NCBI GenBank assembly: GCA_014360755.1
Contig: JACIWX010000002.1
Span: 1 to 64,000 of the forward strand
Direction: 5' to 3'
Source of the DNA: Chloroflexota bacterium
Lineage (GTDB): Bacteria; Chloroflexota; Anaerolineae; UBA2200
DNA length: 64,000 nucleotides
The number at the start of each line of letters is the position of its first letter. Within the stretch, counting starts at the first letter, position 1. The notes beneath the pieces are model-generated. The model was not told where the DNA came from. It ran no database searches and worked only from the letters and a program-made list of their open reading frames with translations. This document shows, one piece after another, positions 16,770 through 25,529 of the stretch. The translations under genes and the position numbers were made by a program.

Positions 16770-17393
16770 GAAACTCCCCGCCTTGATCAGTTTGCTCGCC
16801 AGCATGCCTCCGAGCACTGCCAGGTCTTCAATGGGAAGATAGTGGCCTGCGGCGGCGTCGAAGAGCACATTCACCGCTGGTGCGAGTTCCTCATCGCCCA
16901 GGTGGAGGATTACTGCCATGCGGATGCGTGGCAGCAGACGAAACATGTAAGCAGCATCGCCAAAGGAGAGCCGCTCTCCGCCTAAAGCCTTGGCGGCAGC
17001 AGCAAAGCCTTTGGGGTCCGAACCATAGGCTTGCAACAAGCGCAAATTGGCACGCTTCTGAAAAGCCTGGTCATAAATCAGCCCATCTGGCAGTTCACGA
17101 AAAGTAATCCAGCGGTCCGCGGGGAATGTCCCATCGGCATGGATGAGGTAATGGAGGATAATCAGGCGCGTGGTGATATCTGCTTCCTCGCCGCTGGCAT
17201 TGCGTACTGAGATGTCGGGAAAGGTAACTGTATACTCTTCGCCAAAAAAGCGCACCAAGAACTGGCCCCCTTCATCCTCCGCGTGAAAGTTACAGCCAGC
17301 CATATAAGCGGTTTTGTACGGTTCGAGTTTCCTTAGGTCTTGGCAGGCTTTTTCCAGAGCGGTCTGAAATCCTTTTTCCCTTGAATGGGCCAT
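16767..17393 (-). CDS. DUF3786 domain protein
   Basis: 208 residues spanning the whole DUF3786 domain, found mostly in anaerobes and often near corrinoid or CO metabolism genes. The conserved stretch near the C-terminus is HLGDEELAPAVNVLFDAAAG followed by HYLPIEDLAVLGG. There is no signal or membrane segment, so it is probably cytosolic. GGAGGAAAC lies directly before the ATG at 17393. It is monocistronic, with a well-formed promoter covered by a palindrome. The biochemical function is not known. Confidence 0.8.
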   Translation of the reverse strand: MAHSREKGFQTALEKACQDLRKLEPYKTAYMAGCNFHAEDEGGQFLVRFFGEEYTVTFPDISVRNASGEEADITTRLIILHYLIHADGTFPADRWITFRELPDGLIYDQAFQKRANLRLLQAYGSDPKGFAAAAKALGGERLSFGDAAYMFRLLPRIRMAVILHLGDEELAPAVNVLFDAAAGHYLPIEDLAVLGGMLASKLIKAGSF

Positions 17394-17471
17394 GTTTCCT
17401 CCACCAATCTATTGTTATAAAGCACAGGCGTATCTCTGCCTTTTCCTTTACGTCATCTATTTTGGTGAAAT

Positions 17472-17503
17472 AGTATAGGTTGATTTGCCGTGCTTGGCAA
17501 ATC
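17472..17503 (-). promoter_or_regulatory. Promoter with overlapping operator palindrome (DUF3786 gene)
   Basis: Minus strand TTGCCA (17495-17500), 17 bases, TATACT (17472-17477). A perfect palindrome GATTTGCC-N6-GGCAAATC at 17482-17503 covers the -35 and part of the spacer, the position expected for a repressor site. Confidence 0.55.
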
Positions 17504-17542
17504 ATTGTAGGTTACGAGTAAGTAAACACTGCCTCGGTTACG

Positions 17543-17571
17543 TTGACAAATTGACACTTTCGTGGTAATAT
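17543..17571 (+). promoter_or_regulatory. Promoter of the giant secreted protein gene
   Basis: TTGACA (17543-17548), 17 bases, TAATAT (17566-17571); TATAAT overlaps at 17569-17574. A second TTGACA at 17551 is too close to pair. The leader is about 60 bases and ends in GGGAGGAGGA before the ATG at 17638. Confidence 0.65.
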
Positions 17572-17637
17572 AATAAAAAGTATCAGCCCCACGAGCAGTG
17601 CCAGTTGTCACGGAGAATTGCAAAGGGAGGAGGAGAA

Positions 17638-20600
17638 ATGCCCAAGGCACTAAGAGTTGTTGTTGCATTGAGCGTTGTTGCTTTTTTGTTTGTCGCACTG
17701 GCTGGACTCGTAGCAGGATCGTCTTCCACTGCCCAAGTTGGGGCCACGGCAGATGGAAGCAGTGCGGCGCAAACTCAAGTGGGAGATCCGACGGCGCTAG
17801 ATCCCATTACTAGGTTGCCTCCTGAAGATCCTCCCTACACCAAATCCGAACCTATCTTCAATCCCCAACTCGTGCAAGCCCCGATCAAAGATTCAGTAAC
17901 CTGGAACCCCCTCTTCATGTCCGAGTTCGAGACCTTCGATGGCAATCAAGCGCTAGGCTTGTATGGGCAAATCCATGCCGGCACGACCAACGCGACAGAG
18001 AAGGTCTGGTTCCGCATGTGGTACGAACCCTGGCATTGGGACAAGGATTGGAATGCCAACGGCGTGCTCGATATCCACCCTGAGGCGCAGATGCCATACA
18101 CCCAGACCAAAGGCACTAGGTATGATGAGTGGTACCCAGCCATTATGCAGGAATTTACCTACATGCTCATGGAACCCAAACTGGTGTCTGAGAAGCCAGA
18201 GCCGTTGTCTGGCCCGGTGGACCGCAGCCTGGGTGGCACCCGTTTTGTCTTCCCGGTCGGGATTCGTCGGGACCAATTGGCGGATCCAGCAGGCGAGGGC
18301 TTGACCATTCTGGATGCTGACGATGACGGAGTGCCGGACATCGTGCACGTGGAAAGCGAATTGACGCTGTTCGAGTTGACCAAGATCGCAGCCGATTTCA
18401 ACGGAAATGGCCAGATTGACCCATTGGATAGGGATGCCATTGAGTTGAATGGGAACGAATTGGTTGTCTTCCGCTTGGATAGCAAGTCACTTGAGTCCGG
18501 TCTCGAGGTACGCTTCTTAGACTATAGGGTCATGGTCGATTTTGTGTATGACAACAGCGTGGATATCCGCGTTTGGTATACTGGTGATACCGTTACACCT
18601 CCCGATAGTGACCGCTCGAAGAATATTGGCATTGGTGACATGGTCCTCTGTGGGCGTGTTGGCCTCCTGCAGCATATCCAAGCAGTAGCCAACGGCGGGT
18701 CGGGCACGAACATGTGCAACTTCCCCACGGGGCCCTTCTTCGTCTACCTGGAAGGCATTGATACGGGGCAGGGAAAGGCGCGCCTGATTGTCGGACGCGC
18801 CTTGGGCGCTACCTGGAGCGGCATGGAGCAGGCCGCTGGTCAGCCAGACCTGAAAGAGGGTGATCCGTGGTTCCTGAAGCGCTTCTATGTAGATGGCCAC
18901 GAATACAATGTGGTGGCGATCAAGACGGAAAATGGCGCCGCGGTTGGCATTCCCAATCGCTGCACGCTCGATAGCAATGGCGATAGAGAAATTGACGCCG
19001 GCCTATGGCCCCCGCACGTAGACCCCACACGCTTCAAGTTCATCACCATCCGTACCCCCGTGCCCAAGACGAGCGATTACGAGGACCTGGGTGGGGGATA
19101 TGTGATTGAGCAGCACTCGGTGCGCTTGCAGGCGTATGGACCAGGAAATCCTCTCTCGGTGATGCCGCCCTACAATTACCCGCACTATATCCTTTTGGAT
19201 GTACAGGCATTAGAGGGATTTGCTTGCCAAGAGGATGATGTACGGTATCTGGGGCCTCTGGTAGAGGCGCCGCCAGTGGAGGGCTTCTATTATGTGGAAG
19301 AGGACAAGAACTGGCAGTTCCTAGGTGAACTGGAGGAAAAGTATGGTGACCACGGTCAGGATGAGTTTTGGTACGTGGAGCAATTCCACACCCTGCCCTG
19401 GGAGTACACGGAGTTTGTGCTGCCCGATGTACGTCCTGACCGCACGGATGACCTTTACTTGATGACCAGCGCGTTCCTCGCGCCGCAGAGCGAAGCCGTG
19501 CTGTGGACGCAAGATGCACCGACCAATACGACCCAGACCTATCACCTGCGCTGGGACGCAAGGGCAAATTGCTGGGTACGCGATGAGAACGTGAACACGA
19601 TGCCCCGGGATTGGAAGCCGCGTGTCAAGTTCTGGTTTGATCCCAGTGACAGTGAGAGGAACTGGAAGTACAAGACCAATCCTGATCGCGGCGGTGGCTT
19701 GCGCCTGTATGGCTTTGACCATGAAGGACCCGGCGACAGGACCGTTGTGGACCCTGGTTCACGCACGCTGGTACCCACTTATCCGGTGGAGGTGTTGCCC
19801 TACACTGATCCGTGGGCGCCTTTCAATCCGCAATTACCGCAGGCGCCAACGAAGGACTCGCTTACCTTCAACCCGGCTTACATGGACAAGTACAACTACA
19901 GCCTGGGCGATGAATTAGTCAGCCTGTACAATAAACTTTCTATCCGTGAGCACGATGCGCGCGAAAAGGTCTTCCTGCGCATGTGGTACGAGCCTGAGTA
20001 TCTGGACAAAATCCTCAGGGTGAGTTCCAGCGCGCCGTACACGCCCACTGCGGTTTATACCTTCCCGGCGCTGATGCAGGAGTTTACCTACATGTACCTG
20101 GATACGCGGGACAAACCTGCCAGTGGGCAGCCAGGCTCCAGTTCCTTTGCTTTCCCTATGGCGACTGACCCAACCCAGTTGCCCATGCCAGATCCGACTA
20201 CAGAGGATCTGTCTCCCCTGTTGCTGCCTAGCTTTGGCTATGGTTTGACGACCTTCGACGGCAATTTTGACGGCATCCATGACGTTGTGCAGGTGCACAG
20301 CGAGCGCTCCTTGGCTGATCTGACCGGAATTCACGCGGATTTCAACGGCGATGGGCTGATCGGTATGCTGGATAAAGACGATACCGTGCTGAATGGCAAC
20401 GAGATGGTGGTCTTTGCCCTGGAGTCCATCCGCTTACAGCGCGGGCAGAGCGTACAGTTCCTGGATCATATGGTAACGCTCCATAATGTTGCACCTGGCA
20501 CAGCAGAATTGCAGTTCTGGTATACCGGCGGTGGCTTGCATGCCTGGGTAGGCGGACAATACTCGCTGCATCCTGACCGCATTGGTTCGCCGGTAACCTT

Positions 20601-22725
20601 ACAGGTGAGGCAGATGGCCATTGCCGATGGGACAAGGCGGCTGGTGCGGATTGTGCCCACGGGAGGCAACCTGGGCAGGACGGATGGCGCCTGGTTTGTT
20701 TTCGTCAGCGATGTGTATAGCTATCCAGGAATAGACCCGGGGGATGAGCGGGTTTCGCTGATCGTTGGCCGGGCACTGGGCGCGACGCACAGCGCTATGG
20801 ATGATGGACGCGGTAGCCATGACCTGCGGCCTGGCGATCCCTGGTATCTGAAGCGTTTCTTCGTGGACGGGCACGAGTATAACGTGGTTGCGATTTACAC
20901 CACACGCGCTGCTCAGCCTAACCCCGGCGATGAGACCTATGAATTCAAGTACATCACCATTCGCACGCCGGTGCCTAAGGTCAATTTCATTAACTATGAG
21001 GATTCGCAGAAACTAGAGGGCTACTATCCGATTACAGGCGCAGTGATGTCTGTGCTGCCGCCGTTCAACTATTTTCACACGGAAGTCGAAGACATCCAGG
21101 CGCTTCCAGAGAAAGCCGTGCCTGGAGGTGGGGCCACAGAGGAATTTGTCTTTGGCAATAGCCGCTTCCAGGAGGACGATTGCCGTGGAAGCCTATTCCA
21201 GTATGCCGTGCCGCCCCATCAGATTCTTATCTGGTACGAGGATAGAGAGCCACAGTTCTTTGGAGAATTGAAGGAGAAATACAACGATGACACCCAAAGG
21301 GAACTGTGGCAGACCGAACAGTGGCACACGATGCCAGATCAGTACACGGAATTGCTGTTGCCCTTCGTGCCACAGCCCGAAGAGTCACCCTACCTGTACT
21401 TACTCACCAGTGACTGGGAGTCGGAGCAGAGCCGCGTCTATTATTACGGATGCCCGGATTACACGCAGGATCAACTGCACACCTGGAACGCGGCGATCCC
21501 TGGGACGAATATGACGATAACAGGTACAGGCCAGTCGTTCTTCAATGCCAGTGCGGCGCAGCGACTGCGGGTCAAATTCCTGTATGATCCCATGGATTCG
21601 GATGATGTGTATGTGAACAGGCTGGATGGTTATAGCACCCTGCGCATGTATGGCAGTGGCATCCACAGCGTGCGGACGTGGGGACCGCCGCTGCCGACAC
21701 CGACGCCCACGCGCACGGCGACGCCGACGCCAACACGCACGCCAACGCCTCTGCCCGGTCCGACCGGCAGCATCAGCGGCACGGTGAGGCTCTACGCCCG
21801 CACGAACCACAGCGGTGCCGTGGTGAGTGCAGGGTCTGCAACGACCGTTACGGGCAGCGATGGGCGGTTTGTCCTCTCTGGGCTCCCGGCTGGCACTTAC
21901 AGTGTGGTTGCGGCTATGCCTGGTTACCTGTACGCCGTAGAGCCAGGGGTGGTAGTAACGGCGGGCCAGACCACTCCCTTGCGCACCGTGCAGTTGCTGG
22001 GCGGCGATGCCTGTGGGCCCGGGGAAATTCCGCCGGACTGTGTGGTCAATTTGTACGATATGGTCTTTATCGCCAGGAGGTATGGTACTAGCCCACCCAG
22101 CGATCCGCGTGCGGACATCAACGGCAACGGAGCAGTGGATATCTTTGACCTGGTTGCCGCAGGCTGGGCGTATGGCAAAGCCTGTCCTCAGCCTTGGCTC
22201 CCGCCTCCGTCCGGCAGCTCGCTCGCTTTGACACCAGCGACTGTGCTCGTTTCACCGCCACAGCAGTGGGGTGTAGAAGTGGATGAGTTGTTGACCGTTA
22301 CTTTGGAACTGCGGGATGTCAGCGATCTGTACGGAGTGGATGTCCAGTTGGAATTCAACCCCGATGTCCTGGAAGTGGTGGATGTAGATCCATTCACAGA
22401 GGGCGTGCAGGTTACGCCAGGAACTTTCCCTGACCCGGCGCAAGGGGCTGTCGCGGCGAAAGAGGCGGACAATAGCGCAGGCACCGTGCATTATGCGCTC
22501 ACGCTGATCAACCCCGCCCCACCTGCTAATGGCAGCGGTACATTGTGTCTCGTGAATTTCCGTGCTAAAGCGCAGGGGCATAGCCCGTTGCGTATCTTTG
22601 CAGCGGAATTGGTGAGGCCAACGGGTGAATCCATGCCTGTTGGGGTTGCTGGTGGTTCCGTCCGTGTAGGGCAGACCTTTGTGCTGTACCTGCCGCTCGT
22701 TCTGAAGTCTAGCGAGCAGCGTTAA
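17638..22725 (+). CDS. Giant secreted protein with duplicated module, dockerin and cohesin
   Basis: 1695 residues. The start at 17638 follows GGGAGGAGGA and gives a clean Sec signal peptide (ALRVVVALSVVAFLFVALAG). Residues about 66-700 and 715-1350 are two diverged copies of one large module: both begin near FNPQL..AP.KDS, contain KV..RMWYEP and FKYITIRTPVPK, and hold EF-hand-like loops (DFNGNGQIDPLDRD; DFNGDGLIGMLDKD). A Thr/Pro linker (about 1352-1374) leads to a carboxypeptidase-regulatory-like beta domain (1376-1455), a dockerin-like pair (1456-1518; second loop DINGNGAVDIFDL complete, first partial), a cohesin-type domain (1526-1675) and the tail VLYLPLVLK. I do not recognise the main module. 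It is probably an extracellular structural or binding protein, transcribed with the cohesin-LysM gene. Confidence 0.8.
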   Translation: MPKALRVVVALSVVAFLFVALAGLVAGSSSTAQVGATADGSSAAQTQVGDPTALDPITRLPPEDPPYTKSEPIFNPQLVQAPIKDSVTWNPLFMSEFETFDGNQALGLYGQIHAGTTNATEKVWFRMWYEPWHWDKDWNANGVLDIHPEAQMPYTQTKGTRYDEWYPAIMQEFTYMLMEPKLVSEKPEPLSGPVDRSLGGTRFVFPVGIRRDQLADPAGEGLTILDADDDGVPDIVHVESELTLFELTKIAADFNGNGQIDPLDRDAIELNGNELVVFRLDSKSLESGLEVRFLDYRVMVDFVYDNSVDIRVWYTGDTVTPPDSDRSKNIGIGDMVLCGRVGLLQHIQAVANGGSGTNMCNFPTGPFFVYLEGIDTGQGKARLIVGRALGATWSGMEQAAGQPDLKEGDPWFLKRFYVDGHEYNVVAIKTENGAAVGIPNRCTLDSNGDREIDAGLWPPHVDPTRFKFITIRTPVPKTSDYEDLGGGYVIEQHSVRLQAYGPGNPLSVMPPYNYPHYILLDVQALEGFACQEDDVRYLGPLVEAPPVEGFYYVEEDKNWQFLGELEEKYGDHGQDEFWYVEQFHTLPWEYTEFVLPDVRPDRTDDLYLMTSAFLAPQSEAVLWTQDAPTNTTQTYHLRWDARANCWVRDENVNTMPRDWKPRVKFWFDPSDSERNWKYKTNPDRGGGLRLYGFDHEGPGDRTVVDPGSRTLVPTYPVEVLPYTDPWAPFNPQLPQAPTKDSLTFNPAYMDKYNYSLGDELVSLYNKLSIREHDAREKVFLRMWYEPEYLDKILRVSSSAPYTPTAVYTFPALMQEFTYMYLDTRDKPASGQPGSSSFAFPMATDPTQLPMPDPTTEDLSPLLLPSFGYGLTTFDGNFDGIHDVVQVHSERSLADLTGIHADFNGDGLIGMLDKDDTVLNGNEMVVFALESIRLQRGQSVQFLDHMVTLHNVAPGTAELQFWYTGGGLHAWVGGQYSLHPDRIGSPVTLQVRQMAIADGTRRLVRIVPTGGNLGRTDGAWFVFVSDVYSYPGIDPGDERVSLIVGRALGATHSAMDDGRGSHDLRPGDPWYLKRFFVDGHEYNVVAIYTTRAAQPNPGDETYEFKYITIRTPVPKVNFINYEDSQKLEGYYPITGAVMSVLPPFNYFHTEVEDIQALPEKAVPGGGATEEFVFGNSRFQEDDCRGSLFQYAVPPHQILIWYEDREPQFFGELKEKYNDDTQRELWQTEQWHTMPDQYTELLLPFVPQPEESPYLYLLTSDWESEQSRVYYYGCPDYTQDQLHTWNAAIPGTNMTITGTGQSFFNASAAQRLRVKFLYDPMDSDDVYVNRLDGYSTLRMYGSGIHSVRTWGPPLPTPTPTRTATPTPTRTPTPLPGPTGSISGTVRLYARTNHSGAVVSAGSATTVTGSDGRFVLSGLPAGTYSVVAAMPGYLYAVEPGVVVTAGQTTPLRTVQLLGGDACGPGEIPPDCVVNLYDMVFIARRYGTSPPSDPRADINGNGAVDIFDLVAAGWAYGKACPQPWLPPPSGSSLALTPATVLVSPPQQWGVEVDELLTVTLELRDVSDLYGVDVQLEFNPDVLEVVDVDPFTEGVQVTPGTFPDPAQGAVAAKEADNSAGTVHYALTLINPAPPANGSGTLCLVNFRAKAQGHSPLRIFAAELVRPTGESMPVGVAGGSVRVGQTFVLYLPLVLKSSEQR

Positions 22726-22733
22726 ACATTTTC

Positions 22734-22781
22734 CAGCAGGGGATAGGGTGGACTCCAGCGGTGAGGCTCCCACCCCTGCTG
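22734..22781 (+). terminator. Hairpin between the two surface-protein genes
   Basis: CAGCAGGGG (22734-22742) pairs with CCCCTGCTG (22773-22781), with extra pairing GGGTGG/CCCACC inside. No T tract follows, so it may be an RNA stability or processing hairpin, or partial attenuator, rather than a full terminator. Confidence 0.45.
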
Positions 22782-22808
22782 CAGGCAATTACTTTTAAGG
22801 AGGGGTCA

Positions 22809-23918
22809 ATGTCGAGAGGAATGAGTCGAAGTATTCTATCGTTGCTGGTGTGTGGCCTGCTCATCGGGCTCCTACCGGTTTCTGTGGCTCTGGCGCAGGC
22901 AACGATCGTGCTGGTGGATCCGCCGTCACGCACGGTGAACCTGAACGACACCTTCACTTTGGACATCAAGGTGGATACTGTAACGAATTTGTACGCAGTG
23001 GATGTGCGGATCACCTTTGATGCGGCCAAGTTGGAGGTCCAGGATGCGAATCCTGGCCTAGGCGGGGTGCAGATTGAGCCAGGAACTTTTCTGAATCCGG
23101 CGCAAGGCTTCATGATTCAGAACGTGGCAGACAACACCACAGGGCAAATCCAGTATGCCTTCACCTTGCTCTCCCCTGCTCCAGCGGTGAGTGGCACGGG
23201 TGTGTTGGCGCGCATTACATTCAGAGCCAAGGCGACAGGCAATGCCCAGGTTAGCTTCACCAGTGTGACGCTGTCCAATGATCAGGCGCAGCCTATCGTA
23301 GCCACGCCAATGCCTGGCTCTGTAACGATATTGCCGGCAGGTACACCTACCACGCCAGCGCCAACCGGCACGCCCACGGTACCTGCGCCGACCGCTACAC
23401 CTGTTGGGACACCGGCTCCGACGGCTGTGCCACCAGGCGTTGGGTTCCCGTATGTGGTGCAGTGGGGCGATACGGTGTACTCCATCGCGCGGCGCTTTGG
23501 CTTGCCACCGGATGCCATCATCCGCGCGAACAACCTGGTGAACCCCAACCTGATTCTGGCTGGCCAAGTTCTGATCATACCTGCACTGCCTGCGCCGCCG
23601 CCAGGACCCACTATGTATGTGGTGCAGCCAGGGGATAACCTGTATCGCATCTCGCTAAGGTTCGGGGTGCCGATTGAGGCGATCATCGCGGTCAACCGCA
23701 TTGTCAATCCGTGGTATATCCGCGCTGGGCAAGTGCTGATCATCCCAACCGGTGCACCGCCAGTCCCTCCAGCCACGCGGACATACATCGTACAGCGTGG
23801 TGATACAGTGTGGTCTATCGCAGCCATGTTCCGCGTGACACCGTGGGCGATTATCAGCCTGAACAATCTGGTCAATCCGAACCTCATTTTCGTTGGCCAA
23901 ACATTATTGATCCCGTAG
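22809..23918 (+). CDS. Secreted cohesin-domain protein with three LysM repeats
   Basis: 369 residues from the ATG at 22809 (AAGGAGGGG upstream). A Sec signal peptide ends near SVALAQA. Residues about 30-175 form a cohesin-type beta domain that resembles the cohesin in the preceding giant protein (shared pattern LYAVDVRITFD..KLEV..A and GTF..PAQG). A Thr/Pro/Ala linker (about 178-208) leads to three LysM domains at about 214-257, 269-312 and 325-369, each with V.WGDT/V.PGDN/V.RGDT and a closing ILIIP. LysM binds N-acetylglucosamine glycans, so this protein could hold cohesin on the cell wall or a glycan layer. It is 83 bases downstream of the dockerin-bearing giant protein. Confidence 0.85.
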   Translation: MSRGMSRSILSLLVCGLLIGLLPVSVALAQATIVLVDPPSRTVNLNDTFTLDIKVDTVTNLYAVDVRITFDAAKLEVQDANPGLGGVQIEPGTFLNPAQGFMIQNVADNTTGQIQYAFTLLSPAPAVSGTGVLARITFRAKATGNAQVSFTSVTLSNDQAQPIVATPMPGSVTILPAGTPTTPAPTGTPTVPAPTATPVGTPAPTAVPPGVGFPYVVQWGDTVYSIARRFGLPPDAIIRANNLVNPNLILAGQVLIIPALPAPPPGPTMYVVQPGDNLYRISLRFGVPIEAIIAVNRIVNPWYIRAGQVLIIPTGAPPVPPATRTYIVQRGDTVWSIAAMFRVTPWAIISLNNLVNPNLIFVGQTLLIP

Positions 23919-23940
23919 GTTTGATTCGTTCGTTACACAA

Positions 23941-23983
23941 CAGGTGCGACGTACCCAACGTGCGTCGCACCTGAAAGTTTTTG
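23941..23983 (+). terminator. Rho-independent terminator after the LysM gene
   Basis: An 11-bp stem CAGGTGCGACG (23941-23951) / CGTCGCACCTG (23963-23973), followed by AAAGTTTTTGG. It closes the two-gene surface-protein operon. Confidence 0.75.
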
Positions 23984-24154
23984 GTTTGCGGGTATCTCAG
24001 GATCATTTGAGGCGTTACTCAGGAAATCCTCGTGCAGTATGTGGCATGCAGGAGGATAGAATGTTGTCTGCGTGCTGAGCATTATCCCGCTCTGTAGGCG
24101 CTTTTCTGCATTCCTGTTGCCCTTACTCTACTTTCATTGCTTCTTCCGTTCACT

Positions 24155-24333
24155 TGAGGGTGTTGAAAAAGCCCTTCCAATGTCATGCTGAACCTTCGCC
24201 CTGAGCAAAGCGAAGGGGAAGTGAAGCATCTCGCAGTACTTGGAAAAACAGGTTAAAGTTACGCGAGACCCCTTCGTTGTACTCAGGGCAGGCTCTTCGC
24301 TTCGCTCAGAGTGACAAGATTTTCAACACTCTC
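24155..24333 (-). mobile_element. MITE-like element, copy 3 (inverted)
   Basis: About 178 bp with ends GAGGGTGTTGAAAAA (24156) and TTTTCAACACTCTC (to 24333), in opposite orientation to copies 1 and 2. Flanked by the perfect 8-bp direct repeat CGTTCACT (24147-24154 and 24333-24340). Apart from this element, the terminator and the mobB promoter, the 23919-24467 gap shows nothing recognisable. Confidence 0.8.
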
Positions 24334-24398
24334 GTTCACTGTCCATGTTGCTACATTCGGTATAGATTCTCGCCGCACTCATGGGGATGTCATCTGAA

Positions 24399-24427
24399 TT
24401 GACAATGTGCCCAAAGTATGGTATATG
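24399..24427 (+). promoter_or_regulatory. Promoter of mobB
   Basis: TTGACA (24399-24404), 17 bases, TATATG (24422-24427), with TG one base before the -10 (extended form). The mobB start codon lies about 34 bases after the predicted start. Confidence 0.5.
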
Positions 24428-24467
24428 GAGAATAGCAAGATGAGCCGTGGAGAATAGGAAGAGCAGC

Positions 24468-24992
24468 ATGGCAGTGCCAGTGGTGTCTATTGTAGGCCGC
24501 TCCAATGTGGGCAAAACCACTTTTATGGAAAAACTGATCCGTGAATTGAAAAGCCGCGGGTATCGTGTGGGCACGATCAAGCATTATGAGCATGACTTTG
24601 AGATCGATGTGCCAGGGAAGGATAGCTGGCGGCATGCCCAGGCGGGCAGCGATATAACCGTCATCTCGTCTCCGCAGAAGATAGCACTGATCCGGCGATT
24701 GGAGGCAGAATTGCCCTTGGATGAAGTTGTCACTGCCATGCCCACGGTGGACATCATCCTCACCGAGGGGTATAAGCACGAGAACAAGCCCAAGATTGAG
24801 GTTTGCCGCGGAGCGGCGCCGCAAGAGTTCCTTTCTTCGGAGCAGGAGTTGATCGCGCTCGTGACAGACCAGCCACTGGAGCGTGCATCCGTGCCACAGT
24901 TCCGTTTCGATGATGCATCCGGTGTGGCAGATTTACTCGAGGAGAGATACATCTCTGCGGCTAAATCTCTCCGTTCGTCAGCAAATCTTTGA
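24468..24992 (+). CDS. mobB: Molybdopterin-guanine dinucleotide biosynthesis protein MobB
   Basis: 174 residues from the ATG at 24468 (AGGAAG six bases upstream). The P-loop is GRSNVGKTTF near the N-terminus, then the conserved GYRVGTIKHYEHDFEIDVPG and, later, DIILTEGYKHENKPKIEV, which are MobB signatures. MobB is a GTP-binding partner of MobA in attaching GMP to molybdopterin. No mobA is next to it. It could serve the molybdoenzyme at 10650-11243, though bacterial sulfite-oxidase-like proteins do not always need the dinucleotide form. Confidence 0.9.
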   Translation: MAVPVVSIVGRSNVGKTTFMEKLIRELKSRGYRVGTIKHYEHDFEIDVPGKDSWRHAQAGSDITVISSPQKIALIRRLEAELPLDEVVTAMPTVDIILTEGYKHENKPKIEVCRGAAPQEFLSSEQELIALVTDQPLERASVPQFRFDDASGVADLLEERYISAAKSLRSSANL

Positions 24993-25025
24993 GTGGTTCA
25001 TCCCGGGTAGAAGGAGGAAGGAGTA

Positions 25026-25217
25026 GTGCCCAGGGTTATTTGTTGGCAGACCGATTGTCTTTATAATGTGGATGGCAGGTGCCGGGCTGGGGAGATAGAG
25101 TATGACCCTGCTGATGGCTGCCTGACCATGGAACCGCGTACCGAGCTCGATGATTCGGATGATGAGGAAGAGGAGGAATGGGAACGCAGAGGGATGCACC
25201 TGCTTGACGGGGAGTAA
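25026..25217 (+). CDS. DUF1540-like small cysteine protein
   Basis: 63 residues from GTG at 25026, supported by AAGGAGGAAGGAG. Cysteines follow the DUF1540 spacing (ICWQTDCLYNVDGRCRAGEI ... GCLTM), suggesting a small metal-binding knuckle. The C-terminal half is very acidic (DDSDDEEEEEWE). It lies 33 bases after mobB and may be co-transcribed. Function unknown. Confidence 0.65.
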   Translation: MPRVICWQTDCLYNVDGRCRAGEIEYDPADGCLTMEPRTELDDSDDEEEEEWERRGMHLLDGE

Positions 25218-25326
25218 TTGCAGGCGTAAGCCACGGTTACTTCAAAAAAACAGGTCAGGGATGCGCGGGGCTTTTGTTTTTCATGTCTAAGGGGCTTACA
25301 TAAGCCGTGTCAATTGGACCTGGGAT

Positions 25327-25355
25327 TTGCCATTTAGCGTGAAAAGGAGTATACT
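25327..25355 (+). promoter_or_regulatory. Promoter of tRNA-His (and probably hisS)
   Basis: TTGCCA (25327-25332), 17 bases, TATACT (25350-25355). The mature tRNA begins 20 bases after the -10. Confidence 0.7.
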
Positions 25356-25374
25356 TTCTTTGTCAGCGCGATGT

Positions 25375-25448
25375 GGTGGGCGTAGCTCAATGGGCAGAGC
25401 ACTGGTCTGTGGAACCAGGTGTTACGGGTTCGAGCCCCGTCGTCCACC
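25375..25448 (+). tRNA. tRNA-His (GTG)
   Basis: A cloverleaf can be drawn: acceptor GTGGGCG (25376-25382) with CGTCCAC (25441-25447), D-arm GCTC/GAGC, anticodon arm CTGGT/ACCAG around CTGTGGA with anticodon GTG, and T-arm ACGGG/CCCGT with TTCGAGC. The extra G at 25375 facing C at 25448 is the G-1 identity element of tRNA-His. CCA is not encoded. It lies 81 bases before hisS. Confidence 0.95.
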
Positions 25449-25529
25449 TTGTAGCGACGCTATGGAGCGTGGAGCCGTCAAGCCCGCGCTCTTCTTTTTA
25501 TCCAATACTGGTATTGACTCTGGGAGAGC